Made by a program: the position numbers and the translations under genes
Part shown: piece by piece, positions 17,864 through 30,126 of the stretch
How the letters are laid out: every line of letters starts with the position of its first letter
Position numbering within the stretch: position 1 is the first letter of the stretch
The notes under the pieces: generated by a model
What the model was told of the DNA's origin: nothing
Databases searched by the model: none
What the model saw: the letters and a program-made list of their open reading frames with translations, nothing else
Assembly (NCBI RefSeq): GCF_008017755.1
Contig: NZ_VRTS01000008.1
Location: 1-64,000, forward strand
From: Alkalisalibacterium limincola
Lineage (GTDB): Bacteria; Pseudomonadota; Gammaproteobacteria; Xanthomonadales; Xanthomonadaceae
DNA: 64,000 bases
Direction: 5' to 3'

Positions 17864-19210
17864 ATGACTTCCCCTTGGCCCTTGTGCCTTGAACGCCTGG
17901 AGGCCGAACTGCCGGCCGAAGAGGTGCACACCTGGCTCAAGCCGCTGCAGGTCCAGCCGCGCGGCGAAGGTTTCGCGCTTCTGGCCCCGAACGCGTTCGT
18001 GGTCGATGAAGTGCGCGAGCGCTACCTGCCGCGGATCCAGGAACTGGTGGACCATTTCGCCCCGCAGGCGGGCATGGTGGCGGTCGAGGTCGGCAGCCTC
18101 AAGCGCGCCGTGGAAGCCGTCGCGCTGCGCCAGGACAGCGCCCCGGCGCCCAGCGCGCCGCGCCGGCCGGTGGTCGAGTCGGCCTTCGTCGGCACGCTGG
18201 ACCCGCACTACAACTTCGCCAACTTCGTCGAGGGCCGCTCCAACCAGATGGCCCGCGCCGCCGCCTGGCAGGCCTCGCAAAAGCCCGGCGACCGAGCCCA
18301 CAACCCCCTGCTGCTCTACGGGGGCACCGGCCTGGGCAAGACCCACCTGATGTTCGCGGCCGGCAACCAGATGCGCCAGGACAACCCCGGCATGCGCGTG
18401 GCCTACCTGCGCTCGGAGCAGTTCTTCTCGGCGATGATGAAGGCGTTGCAGGAAAAGTCGATGGACCAGTTCAAGCGCCAGTTCCAGTCGGTGGACGCGC
18501 TGCTGATCGATGACATCCAGTTCTTCGCCGGCAAGGACCGCACCCAGGAGGAGTTCTTCCACACCTTCAATGCGCTCTTCGACGGCAAGCAGCAGATCAT
18601 CCTGACCTGCGACCGCTACCCGCGCGAGGTCGAGAACCTGGAGCCACGCCTGAAGTCGCGCCTGGCCTGGGGCCTGAGCGTGGCGATCGACCCGCCGGAC
18701 TTCGAGACACGCGCCGCGATCGTGCTGGCGAAGGCGCACGAGCGCGGCATCGTGATGCCCGAGGAGGTGGCCTACCTGCTGGCCAAGCGCATGCGCTCGA
18801 ACGTGCGCGACCTCGAGGGCGCGCTCAACACGCTGGCGGCGCGCGCCAACTTCACCGGGCGCACGATCACCGTGGAGTTCGCCCAGGAAACGCTGCGCGA
18901 CCTGCTGCGCGCCCAGCAGCAGGCGATCAACATCTCAAACATCCAGAAGACCGTGGCAGACTACTACCAGCTGCGCGTGGCGGACCTGCTGTCGAAGCGG
19001 CGGACCCGCTCGCTGGCGCGTCCGCGGCAGATGGCGATGGCCCTGGCCAAGGAACTCACCGAGCACAGCCTGCCGGAGATCGGCGACGCGTTCGGGGGGC
19101 GCGACCACACCACCGTGCTGCATGCGAACCGGGTGATCCGCGAGCTGCTGACCACCGACGGGAAGATGCACGAGGACTGGGACAAGCTGATCAGGAAGCT
19201 GACCGAATAG
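17864..19210 (+). CDS. dnaA: Chromosomal replication initiator DnaA
   Basis: A 448-residue AAA+ initiator that binds DnaA boxes and melts the origin. Domain I begins [26 protein letters not shown]; the linker (about residues 80-110) is Pro/Ala-rich and short. The AAA+ core has [15 protein letters not shown], Walker [10 protein letters not shown], Walker [22 protein letters not shown] and the sensor region LKSRLAWGL. Domain IV carries the DNA-binding signature [18 protein letters not shown] at 17864 is chosen because homology starts there; an upstream open stretch of 10 codons is unlikely. No strong Shine-Dalgarno is visible, so expression may be weak. It is followed by the putative oriC and dnaN. 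Confidence 0.97.
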   Translation: MTSPWPLCLERLEAELPAEEVHTWLKPLQVQPRGEGFALLAPNAFVVDEVRERYLPRIQELVDHFAPQAGMVAVEVGSLKRAVEAVALRQDSAPAPSAPRRPVVESAFVGTLDPHYNFANFVEGRSNQMARAAAWQASQKPGDRAHNPLLLYGGTGLGKTHLMFAAGNQMRQDNPGMRVAYLRSEQFFSAMMKALQEKSMDQFKRQFQSVDALLIDDIQFFAGKDRTQEEFFHTFNALFDGKQQIILTCDRYPREVENLEPRLKSRLAWGLSVAIDPPDFETRAAIVLAKAHERGIVMPEEVAYLLAKRMRSNVRDLEGALNTLAARANFTGRTITVEFAQETLRDLLRAQQQAINISNIQKTVADYYQLRVADLLSKRRTRSLARPRQMAMALAKELTEHSLPEIGDAFGGRDHTTVLHANRVIRELLTTDGKMHEDWDKLIRKLTE

Positions 19211-19433
19211 ACGGGGGACGGGGGAGCGCACAGGCTGTGGACAACATGGGGATGTTTTGGAGGGCCCGAAACTATCCACAGACTGTCCACCGGACCAGGG
19301 GCCGCCACCAACCGAGTTAGCAAGCAAGAAAAAGCGTTTTGATTCAACCGGTTAGAGTGCTTATCCGATGGTTTTGCGCCCTACCACCACCACCATCAGA
19401 TAAGTTATTCAACATTTGGACTAGGGGATACGC
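19211..19433. other. oriC: Putative replication origin (oriC), dnaA-dnaN intergenic region
   Basis: This 223-base spacer holds two DnaA boxes with one mismatch to TTATNCACA: TGTGGACAA at 19236-19244 (minus strand) and CTATCCACA at 19272-19280. Weaker matches lie at 19283-19291, 19361-19369 (TTATCCGAT) and 19405-19413 (TTATTCAAC). From about 19317 to 19370 it is much more AT-rich than its surroundings (AGCAAGAAAAAGCGTTTTGA), a possible unwinding element. Position, boxes and AT content together support oriC. It must also hold any dnaN promoter, and AGGGGAT before 19434 is the dnaN ribosome site. Confidence 0.72.
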
Positions 19434-20534
19434 ATGCGTTTCAGCCTTCAGCGCGAAGTCCTGCTCAAGCCGCTGCAGCAGGTCGTGAACGTGGTCGAGC
19501 GACGGCAGACCCTGCCGGTGCTTTCCAATCTTCTGGTCAGCGTCGCCGACGGCCGCGTGTCGTTGACCGGCACCGACCTGGAAGTGGAGATGATCGCCAG
19601 GGCCAGCGTCGAGGATTCCACCGACGGTGAAACCACGATTCCCGCCCGGAAGCTGTTCGAGATCGTCCGGGCACTTCCCGACGGCAGCCGGGTGTCGGTC
19701 GCCCAGGAAGGCGAGAAGGTCACGGTCAAGGCCGGCCGCAGCCGGTTCACGCTGGCCACGCTGAGCGCGAACGAGTTCCCCTCGGTCGAAGACCTCGACC
19801 TGGTAGAGCGCATCCGCGTGCCCGAAGCGGGGATGAAGGAGCTGATCGAGCGCACCGCCTTCGCCATGGCGCAGCAGGATGTCCGCTATTACCTCAACGG
19901 CCTGCTGCTGGACCTGCGCGAGGACGCCCTGCGCTGCGTGGCCACCGATGGCCACCGCCTGGCCCTGTGCGAACTGGACCTGGAAGCCGGCGCCCAGACC
20001 CGCAAGCAGATCATCCTGCCACGCAAGGGCGTGCTGGAACTGCAGCGGCTGCTGGAGGCGGGCGACCGCACGCTGGAGCTCGAAGTGGGCCGGAACCACC
20101 TGCGGGTCCGCCACGAGGATGTCACCTTCACCTCGAAGCTGATCGATGGTCGGTTCCCCGACTACGACGCGGTGATTCCGATCGGCGCCGACAAGGAGCT
20201 GACCATCGACCGCGAGGTTCTGCGGGCCGCATTGCAGCGCGCCGCGATCCTGTCGAACGAGAAGTACCGCGGGGTCAAGCTGGAGCTCAGCCCGGGCCAG
20301 CTGCGCATCGTCGCGCACAACCCCGAGCAGGAAGAGGCGCAGGAGGAGGTGGAGGCGGAAACCACCGTCGACGGCCTGTCGATCGGCTTCAACGTGACCT
20401 ACATGCTCGAGGCGCTCTCCGCGCTGCGTGAGGAGAAGGTCGTCATCAACCTGCGCGACGCCAACTCCTCGGCCCTGATCCGCGAGCAGAGCAATGCGCG
20501 CAGCCGCCACGTGGTCATGCCGCTGAGGCTGTGA
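19434..20534 (+). CDS. dnaN: DNA polymerase III beta clamp
   Basis: The 366-residue sliding clamp, exactly family length. It starts MRFSLQREVLLKPLQQVVNV, has the typical RRQTLPVLSNLLVSV, and shows the three-fold clamp repeats, with YLNGLLLDLRED in the middle and FNVTYMLEALSALREEKVVI near the end. It closes with the peptide-binding end HVVMPLRL. It encircles DNA and tethers Pol III and repair polymerases. It lies 223 bases after dnaA and 76 before recF in the classic order. Confidence 0.98.
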   Translation: MRFSLQREVLLKPLQQVVNVVERRQTLPVLSNLLVSVADGRVSLTGTDLEVEMIARASVEDSTDGETTIPARKLFEIVRALPDGSRVSVAQEGEKVTVKAGRSRFTLATLSANEFPSVEDLDLVERIRVPEAGMKELIERTAFAMAQQDVRYYLNGLLLDLREDALRCVATDGHRLALCELDLEAGAQTRKQIILPRKGVLELQRLLEAGDRTLELEVGRNHLRVRHEDVTFTSKLIDGRFPDYDAVIPIGADKELTIDREVLRAALQRAAILSNEKYRGVKLELSPGQLRIVAHNPEQEEAQEEVEAETTVDGLSIGFNVTYMLEALSALREEKVVINLRDANSSALIREQSNARSRHVVMPLRL

Positions 20535-20610
20535 TCGGCGTGGGCAATCAACGCGCACCGACATCGCCCGGCTCCTGCCGGGCGTTGCCGTTTCAGGGTC
20601 GGGGGCAGCG

Positions 20611-21693
20611 ATGCAGCTGACCCGGTTGCGGCTGGACCGGTTCCGTGGCTTCGAGCAGGCCGAGTGGCGGCCCGGGCCGGGGTTCAACCTGGTCCTTGGT
20701 GAGAACGGGGCAGGGAAGACCAGCCTGCTCGAGGCGGTGCATCTGCTGGGCCATGGCCGCAGCTTCCGGGGCCGAGTCCGCGACGGCCTGGTTCGGCACG
20801 GCAGCCCGTCCCTCGAGGTATACGCCGAATGGTTCGACGGGCAGCAGCGGGCGCATCGCGCCGGCATGCGGCACAGCGGGTCCAGCTGGGAGGCACGCCT
20901 TGATGGGGAGTCGGTCGCCACGCTCGCCGAGCTGTGCGCCGCCCTGGCGATCGTCAGTTTCGATCCGGGCAGCCACGAACTGATCAGCGGCGGGGCCGAG
21001 CACAGGCGACGCTTCCTGGACTGGACCTTGTTCCACGTGGAACCCGATTTTCTCGAGACGTGGCGTCGCTTCTCCCGCAGCCTGCGCCAGCGCAACGCTC
21101 TTCTGAAGACGCAGCCCCAGGAGCGGCAGCTCGACGCCTGGGACGATGAGCTGGCCGAGGCGGGCGAACGCCTGAACGCATTGCGCGAGCAGCAGGTAGC
21201 GCAGTGGGAGCCGCTGTTGTTCGCCGAACTCGCGTCCAGCCTGCCCGAGCTCGGTCCGCCGCGTCTCGTCTTCATCCCGGGTTGGCGTCGCCAGGAACGC
21301 AGCCTGCGGGTTTCGTTGGCGGCGGGGCGGGAGCGGGACCTGGCGCTCGGCTACACGGCGAGTGGCCCGCACCGCGCCGACTGGCGGGTCGAGTTCGAAG
21401 GCTTGCCCGGGCGGGACGGATTGTCGCGCGGCCAGACCAAGCTCCTGGCGCTGGCCGCGACCCTTTCGCAGGCGGCACAGTTCGCCGGGGGGCGCGACGA
21501 GTGGCCGATCATCGCGCTCGACGACCTGGGTTCGGAGCTCGACCGCGAGCACCAGGCGAGGGTCCTTTCGCGCCTGGCCGCCACGGGCGCCCAGCTGCTC
21601 ATGACCGGCACCGAGGCGCCCACCGGACTGGAGGCGGCCGGCATCTCGCCGGCGGTGTTCCACGTGGAACATGGCCGGGTGGGCCCCGCCTGA
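20611..21693 (+). CDS. recF: DNA replication and repair protein RecF
   Basis: A 360-residue SMC/ABC-like ATPase that loads RecA at gaps with RecO and RecR. Walker A is LGENGAGKTSLLEAVH (about residues 31-46); the RecF-specific region GHGRSFRG follows; the signature area reads DGLSRGQTKLLALAATLSQ and Walker B reads IIALDDLGSELD. It ends in ISPAVFHVEHG, as expected. It begins after a GGGGG-type ribosome site. It is transcribed with dnaN and probably independently of gyrB, which has its own -10. Confidence 0.96.
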   Translation: MQLTRLRLDRFRGFEQAEWRPGPGFNLVLGENGAGKTSLLEAVHLLGHGRSFRGRVRDGLVRHGSPSLEVYAEWFDGQQRAHRAGMRHSGSSWEARLDGESVATLAELCAALAIVSFDPGSHELISGGAEHRRRFLDWTLFHVEPDFLETWRRFSRSLRQRNALLKTQPQERQLDAWDDELAEAGERLNALREQQVAQWEPLLFAELASSLPELGPPRLVFIPGWRRQERSLRVSLAAGRERDLALGYTASGPHRADWRVEFEGLPGRDGLSRGQTKLLALAATLSQAAQFAGGRDEWPIIALDDLGSELDREHQARVLSRLAATGAQLLMTGTEAPTGLEAAGISPAVFHVEHGRVGPA

Positions 21694-21777
21694 GCCGGCC
21701 ACCAGGCCGTCCCGACAGGAGCGCGGACGGGGTGTCGCGCGTGTCCGCAAGGCAGCCCGCCGACCCCCGCGAAGCGC

Positions 21778-24305
<2,528 letters not shown>

Positions 24306-24408
24306 CTCGTTCGCCGGCCGCCGCCGGGAGCGGCGCGACGCGGTGCCTCCCGTATACTGGCGCGGGGTCGCACCGGCGGCCGGCCGTTGACGGGACCAGA
24401 CCGACCGA

Positions 24409-26013
24409 ATGAAGAAAGCCCACCTCTACCTGCTCGCCCTGGTCATCGCGGCGCTGGCCACTGCAGCCATCGTCTACAAATCGCAGGTCCTGAAGTTCCC
24501 CCTGACGCCCGACGCCAGCGTCGAGGTGTGGACCCTGCAGGCCCGGATCGAGTACCAGCCGCGCCGCGGACCCAACACGGTCACGCTGCAGCTGCCGGCA
24601 CACACGCCGGGCTACCAGGTGCTCGAGGAACGTTTCGTTGCGCGCAACTACTCCAAGCTCGAGGAGCAGCACGGCGACGGCCGCGAGGTGCAGTGGGCGA
24701 TCCGTCGGGCCACGGGCGCCCAGGCCCTGTATTACCGCGCCACGGTCGTGCGCGACCCGGTGCGTGAACAGCAGCGCCTGCCCTACGAGCCCACCCTGGC
24801 CGACCCGCCGCTGCTGCAGGAGCCCGAGGCCACCGCCGCGGCGACGCTGCTCGACCAGGTGCGCGACCAGTCCGCCGACATCGTCACCTACGCGCGTGAA
24901 CTGGTGCGGCGCTTCAACGAGACGCCCGCCTCGCAGGAGGTTTCGCTGCTGGCCGATGGCCTGGCCGATGAGCAGCGCCGCGCGCACTTCGTGGCCCAGC
25001 TGCTGGCGATCCGCAACATCCCGGCGCGCGTGGTCATGGGCACAACGCTGGGGGAAGGGCAGGGTGCCACCGAGCTGCGGCCGTGGCTGATCGTCCACAA
25101 CGGGGCGCAGTGGACGATGATCGACCCGCGCTCCGGCGCCACCGGCTTCCCCGAGGACCTGTTCCTGTGGAATGCGAGCGATCGCCCGCTGCTGGTCATC
25201 GACGGCAATCCCAATGCCACCGTGCAGTTCACGGTGGGTCGCAACCTGGCCGACGCGCTGGCCCTGGCCGAGCGCCGGCTCGAGGTGCAGGACGCGAACC
25301 TGGTGCGCTACTCGCTGCTCAGCCTGCCGCTGCAGTCGCAGTCGACCTACAGGGTGCTGCTGATGGTCCCGGTGGGCGCCTTCATCATGCTCCTGTTGCG
25401 CAACATCATCGGCGTGAAGACCTTCGGCACGTTCATGCCGGTGCTCATCGCGATCTCGTTCCGCGACACCGGCCTGGTGGCCGGCGTGGTGCTGTTCACG
25501 CTGGTGGTCAGCATCGGCCTGCTGATCCGCTTCTACCTGGAGCGCCTGCGATTGCTGCTGGTGCCACGCCTGACCGCGGTGCTGATCGTGGTCGTGCTGC
25601 TGATGGCCGGCGTGAGCGTGCTGGCGAACCAGCTCAACATCGAGGTCGGACTTTCCGTGGCGCTGTTCCCGATGGTGATCATGGCGATGACGATCGAGCG
25701 CATGTCGGTGACCTGGGAGGAGCGTGGCGCCTCCGCCGCGATCACCGAGGGCGTGGGTTCCATGGTCGTGGCCGTGCTGGCCTACTTCGCGATGAGCTGG
25801 CCGGCGCTGGTGCACCTTGTCTTCGTCTATCCGGAGTTCCTGCTGCTGCTGTTCGCGGCCTCCCTGGTGCTGGGGCGCTATTCGGGCTACCGCCTGTCGG
25901 AGCTGCTGCGTTTCCGCAACCTCGCCCGGGAGGCAGCCGATGACCCGATCACGCCTCCGGTGGCGCGCAGCGAGGCCGACCGGGCGGACGGCAGCCCGCG
26001 GACGGCGGGCTGA
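24409..26013 (+). CDS. Inactive transglutaminase-like membrane protein (UUP1/7TM family)
   Basis: A 534-residue membrane protein. One N-terminal helix (LYLLALVIAALATAAIVY) is followed by a periplasmic region of about 290 residues that contains a transglutaminase-like fold (LAIRNIPARVVMGTTLGEGQGATEL, then WTMIDPRSGATGF). The catalytic Cys is not evident, matching the inactive-transglutaminase family. The C-terminal half has about seven helices (from YRVLLMVPVGAFIMLLLRN to ALVHLVFVYPEFLLLLFA). It is followed 11 bases later by the ATP-grasp ligase gene, a widespread pairing. A TATACT at 24353-24358 could be its -10. The function is not established; the pair may modify a periplasmic or envelope peptide (inference). 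Confidence 0.85.
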   Translation: MKKAHLYLLALVIAALATAAIVYKSQVLKFPLTPDASVEVWTLQARIEYQPRRGPNTVTLQLPAHTPGYQVLEERFVARNYSKLEEQHGDGREVQWAIRRATGAQALYYRATVVRDPVREQQRLPYEPTLADPPLLQEPEATAAATLLDQVRDQSADIVTYARELVRRFNETPASQEVSLLADGLADEQRRAHFVAQLLAIRNIPARVVMGTTLGEGQGATELRPWLIVHNGAQWTMIDPRSGATGFPEDLFLWNASDRPLLVIDGNPNATVQFTVGRNLADALALAERRLEVQDANLVRYSLLSLPLQSQSTYRVLLMVPVGAFIMLLLRNIIGVKTFGTFMPVLIAISFRDTGLVAGVVLFTLVVSIGLLIRFYLERLRLLLVPRLTAVLIVVVLLMAGVSVLANQLNIEVGLSVALFPMVIMAMTIERMSVTWEERGASAAITEGVGSMVVAVLAYFAMSWPALVHLVFVYPEFLLLLFAASLVLGRYSGYRLSELLRFRNLAREAADDPITPPVARSEADRADGSPRTAG

Positions 26014-26024
26014 GGACCGGCGCC

Positions 26025-26998
26025 GTGGCCTCCCTGTTCAATCCCTTCGGCATTGCCCGCAAGCTCGGCCGCATCGGCCTGATGGGGCTGAACCAGCGCA
26101 ACGCGGATTTCATCCTGATGTACAACCCGCGCCGCTTCTACCCGCGCGTGGACGACAAGCTGCTGACCAAGAAGCTGGCGATCAAGGCCGGGCTGCCGGT
26201 GCCCGACCTGTACGCGGTCGTGCGCGAGGAACACGAGATCCACGACCTGCACGCGAAGCTCGCCACGCGCGAGCAGTTCGTCATCAAGCCCGCGCACGGC
26301 TCCGGGGGTGACGGCATCCTTGTGATCACCGGCCGTCGCGGCGATCGCTACCGGCGATCCAGCGGCCAGCTGATGACCCATGACGACCTAGAGCACCATG
26401 TGTCCAACGGCCTGTCCGGCCTGTTCTCGCTCGGCGGCCAGCCCGACCACATGATCGTGGAGTACTGCGTCCAGTTCGACCCGATCTTCGACCAGGTCAG
26501 CTTCAAGGGCGTGCCGGACGTGCGCATCATCGTCTTCCTGGGTTATCCGGTCATGGCCATGATCCGGCTGCCCACGCGCATGTCCGATGGCAAGGCCAAC
26601 CTGCACCAGGGCGCGATCGGCGTCGGCATCGACATCCCCACCGGGCGTACCCGCCGCGGCGTGTGGGGCACCGAGATCATCGGCGAGCATCCCGACACCG
26701 AGCGCAGCATCGTCGACCTGGAGATTCCCAGCTGGAGCACCCTGCTGGAGATGGCCTCGCGCTGCTACGAGCTGTCCGGGCTGGGTTACGTCGGCGTGGA
26801 CTTCGTCCTCGACCGCACCCGTGGCCCACTGATCCTCGAGCTCAACGCCGGCCGGGCCTGGCGATCCAGATCGCGAACCGCAACGGGTTGTTCCAGCGCC
26901 TGGACAAGGTGCAGGCGCTGGAGCGCAACAAGACCCTGTCGAGCGACCCGCTGGAGCGCGTGGCATTCGCCCGCGAGCACTTCGCGACCGTGGGCTGA
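26025..26998 (+). pseudogene. RimK-like ATP-grasp (alpha-L-glutamate ligase-like), one apparent -1 frameshift
   Basis: An ATP-grasp ligase that would join amino acids to a carboxylate using ATP. The GTG start gives MASLFNPFGIARKLGRIGL. The glycine-rich ATP loop is FVIKPAHGSGGDGILVI; metal-binding residues follow in VDFVLDRTRGPLILELNARPGL, where the Glu and Asn are typical. The frame breaks at 26847-26853: GCCCGGCC appears as GCCGGCC. With one added C the protein reads RPGLAIQIANRNGLFQRLDKV and stops at 26998 with 324 residues. As given, the reading frame wrongly runs on into the next gene. It pairs with the transglutaminase-like membrane protein. Very likely intact in the cell. Confidence 0.88.
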
Positions 26999-27101
26999 CA
27001 CGCCGCGACATTCGGCGACCTCACCCCGGGCTAACGCTGTTCCCAGCAAATTAAGGTTACCGGGGTTAGAACCTGAACAACCCCAACGCCAGGATGCGGA
27101 C

Positions 27102-27917
27102 ATGAATCGACTCAAGACCCTGACCGCATGTGTGGTCGTGGGCGCAGCGCTCACCGCCGCGTGCACGACCGCTCCGAGTGGCCGCCAACAACTGCTGATG
27201 CTTTCCGACAGCGAACTCAACCAGCTCGGCGCACAGTCGTTCGAGCAGCTCAAGGCCGAGCAGCCGCTGTCGAGGAACGCCGCCCACCAGCGTTACGTGG
27301 GTTGCGTGGTGAACGCGCTGGTGGCCGAACTGCCGCAGGAATGGCGCTCCCAGGCCTGGGAAGTGCAGGTGTTCGCCGACGAGTCGCCCAATGCGTTCGC
27401 CCTGCCGGGAGGCAAGGTCGGCGTCAACGCCGGCATGATCAACCTCGCCCAGAACCAAGACCAGCTCGCCGCGGTCATCGGCCACGAGATCGGGCACGTC
27501 ATCTTCCGCCACGCCAACGAGCGCATGTCGCGCTCCGCCCTGGTGGGTGCCGGCGTGCAGGCCGGCGGCGCCCTGGCGGGCACGCGGACCAGCCCCGAAA
27601 CCGCGCGTACCGTGGCCGGATTGCTCGGCGCCGGCGCCCAACTCGGCGTGATGTTGCCGTTTTCCCGGGAACAAGAGCGCGAAGTTGATGTCTATGGACA
27701 GGACCTGATGGCGAAAGCCGGGTTCGACCCCGCCGAGGCCTCGCGCCTTTGGCAGAACATGATTGCCGCCAGCGGCCGAAGCGCCGGTGCCGTGCAGGTG
27801 CTTTCCACCCACCCCGACCCGCAGGCCCGGGCCAGCGCACTGGAACAGCGCGCCCCCGCGCTCCGGCCCCAATACGAAGCCGCTCGCGCCCAGGGCAAAC
27901 GACCCGCCTGCGGCTGA
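27102..27917 (+). CDS. M48-family metalloprotease, lipoprotein
   Basis: A 271-residue zinc protease. The lipoprotein signal ends TAAC with Cys21 as acylation site, so it is membrane-attached and periplasmic. The zinc motif is VIGHEIGHVIFRHANE (HEXXH), and the third ligand is in SREQEREVDVYGQDLM. Four Cys are present besides Cys21, one at the extreme C-terminus (RPACG). The family includes LoiP/YcaL/BepA-type enzymes that degrade or assist mis-assembled outer-membrane proteins; this short protein without TPRs is closest to LoiP/YcaL. ATG at 27102 follows AGGA by 7 bases. The true start is masked by the run-on frame of the preceding gene. Confidence 0.9.
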   Translation: MNRLKTLTACVVVGAALTAACTTAPSGRQQLLMLSDSELNQLGAQSFEQLKAEQPLSRNAAHQRYVGCVVNALVAELPQEWRSQAWEVQVFADESPNAFALPGGKVGVNAGMINLAQNQDQLAAVIGHEIGHVIFRHANERMSRSALVGAGVQAGGALAGTRTSPETARTVAGLLGAGAQLGVMLPFSREQEREVDVYGQDLMAKAGFDPAEASRLWQNMIAASGRSAGAVQVLSTHPDPQARASALEQRAPALRPQYEAARAQGKRPACG

Positions 27918-27943
27918 GCACACAATTCCGGGGAACGCCCGCC

Positions 27944-27980
27944 CTTGAGCGTGATTCCCGTTAACAGGTACGCTTGAGCG
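27944..27980 (+). repeat. Direct repeat CTTGAGCG before the TPR gene
   Basis: CTTGAGCG occurs at 27944-27951 and again at 27973-27980, 29 bases apart, inside the M48-TPR gap. TTGAGC at 27945 with TACGCT at 27968 (17-base spacer) could be a promoter. Candidate operator only. Confidence 0.35.
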
Positions 27981-28044
27981 TTCCACTTTGGCCACCGTCC
28001 GTTGCCACGAAACGGTCGATGCTGCAAAGAAAGAGGCTATGCCC

Positions 28045-29265
28045 ATGAACCACCCACTGATCATCAAGACCGCACTCGCCGCCGCTCTCGGGCTGGCCCT
28101 GACGGCGATTCCTTCGCCAGCCGACGCGCAGCGCAGCACCGCTGAGCGGCAGGCGGCGCGCGAAGCCCGCGAGGATAGAGGAACCCGCCAGACCGAGACC
28201 TTGTTCCCGAACGCCACGCGGCAGTCGCCGACGGCCACGGTGAGCCAGCGCATGGCGCCGCGCGTCCAGCGGCTCGACGACATGCTCGAGGGGCCGGAGA
28301 ACGCGCAGGAGGTCGTCGCCGAAGCGCAGCGCCTGATCAACGACCGCAACGCGAATGCGTACGTGAAGTCGATCGCGTACGTGCGCATGGCCGACGCCTA
28401 CGAAGAGCTGGGCGACTGGGACAACTCCTTCGCCTCGCTCGAGCGCGCACTGCAGGAGGACGGTTTCTCCAACGACAACCACTACCAGACCATGCTGCGC
28501 CTCGGCCAGACCCTGGTCATCGAGGAGCGGACCGAGCAAGGCCTGGCCTGGCTGGCGCGCTTCTTCGAGGAAAGCCGCTCCGAGCGCCCCGAGCACCTGG
28601 CACTGATGGGCAACGTGTACTACCAGGCCGAGCGCTTCCCGGAGGCGGTCGAGTACATCAACCGCGCCATCGCGGTCTCGGACTCGCCCAACCCGCAGTG
28701 GAACCAGATCCTGATGGCCAGCTACGCCGAGATGGGGCAGAGCGACCAGGCGGTCCGCGTGGCCACCGAGCTTGCCGCTGCGAGCCCGGACAACAAGCAG
28801 CTGGTGATGAACCTGGCGTCGGCGCACCTGCAGGCCGACAACTACGAACAGGCCGCCGAAGTCCTGCAGGACGCGCGTCGCCGTGGGCTGTTCGACTCCG
28901 GGCAGGACTACCGCCACCTGGCCAGCATCCTGCTCAACACGGACAACCAGGAGGCCCAGGCCGCGAGCGTGCTGCAGGAAGGCCTCGACAAGGGCATGGT
29001 CGAGGGCGACTTCGACACGTACTTCATGCTGGGGCAGGCCTACTACTTCTCCGACCAGTACGACGGGGCCATCCGCGCCTGGACCGAGGCGGCGAAGACC
29101 GCGCCCAACGGCGAGGCCGCGTTGAACCTCGCCCGCGTCCACTACGACGAGGGCAACTGGGCGGAGGCCCGACGCTATGCAAACGAGGCGATCAGCAAGG
29201 GCGTGAGCAACGAGGAAACCGCCCGCAACCTGATCCGCAATGTCGAACTTGAAATGAGCCGATAG
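28045..29265 (+). CDS. Exported TPR-repeat protein of the TonB cluster
   Basis: A 406-residue periplasmic protein. The signal peptide (IIKTALAAALGLALTAIPSPADA) ends near residue 25. A basic, Gln/Arg-rich linker follows, then about seven TPR-like helix pairs, for example AYVRMADAYEELGDWDNSFASLERAL, split here as AYVRMADAYEEL and NSFASLERAL, plus LMGNVYYQAERFPEAVEY, YFMLGQAYYFSDQYDGAI and ALNLARVHYDEGNWAEAR. Start 28045 is preferred over 28039 because AGAGG then lies 8 bases upstream. It lies directly before tonB-exbB-exbD1-exbD2, as in related xanthomonads, and may scaffold TonB-dependent transport. The role is inference. Confidence 0.85.
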   Translation: MNHPLIIKTALAAALGLALTAIPSPADAQRSTAERQAAREAREDRGTRQTETLFPNATRQSPTATVSQRMAPRVQRLDDMLEGPENAQEVVAEAQRLINDRNANAYVKSIAYVRMADAYEELGDWDNSFASLERALQEDGFSNDNHYQTMLRLGQTLVIEERTEQGLAWLARFFEESRSERPEHLALMGNVYYQAERFPEAVEYINRAIAVSDSPNPQWNQILMASYAEMGQSDQAVRVATELAAASPDNKQLVMNLASAHLQADNYEQAAEVLQDARRRGLFDSGQDYRHLASILLNTDNQEAQAASVLQEGLDKGMVEGDFDTYFMLGQAYYFSDQYDGAIRAWTEAAKTAPNGEAALNLARVHYDEGNWAEARRYANEAISKGVSNEETARNLIRNVELEMSR

Positions 29266-29280
29266 GGCGCGCGTCATGGA

Positions 29281-29307
29281 TCCGGGCCCCAGGGATCGGG
29301 GCCCGGA
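29281..29307 (+). terminator. Hairpin after the TPR gene
   Basis: A perfect 10-bp stem (29281-29290 with 29298-29307), loop 7, no T tract. It could be an attenuator between the TPR gene and tonB. Confidence 0.45.
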
Positions 29308-29372
29308 ACACGCTAGCGACGACGGAATGATTCGGTTACCCTTGACCATTCCGCTGTCGAAACCGTGGCCGT

Positions 29373-29390
29373 CCCGGTAGTTCCACCGGG
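29373..29390 (+). promoter_or_regulatory. Inverted repeat in the tonB leader
   Basis: CCCGGT and ACCGGG separated by AGTTCC form a small dyad about 28 bases before the tonB ATG. TTGACC at 29342-29347 could be a -35 but no good -10 follows. It may be an operator or an RNA hairpin; no Fur box was recognised. Confidence 0.3.
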
Positions 29391-29417
29391 TGGCGACAGC
29401 AACCGATGTGAAGAAAC

Positions 29418-30077
<660 letters not shown>

Positions 30078-30126
30078 TTCCCTTTCCTTTTCCCTTCCCG
30101 GAAATTCAACCCAAAAGGTAAGCGTT

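Noticed and set aside
26025-27917. A natural fusion of the ATP-grasp ligase with the M48 protease
   Set aside because: The run-on exists only because of the missing base at 26847-26853; the ligase C-terminus continues in the next frame and the protease has its own lipoprotein signal and ribosome site.
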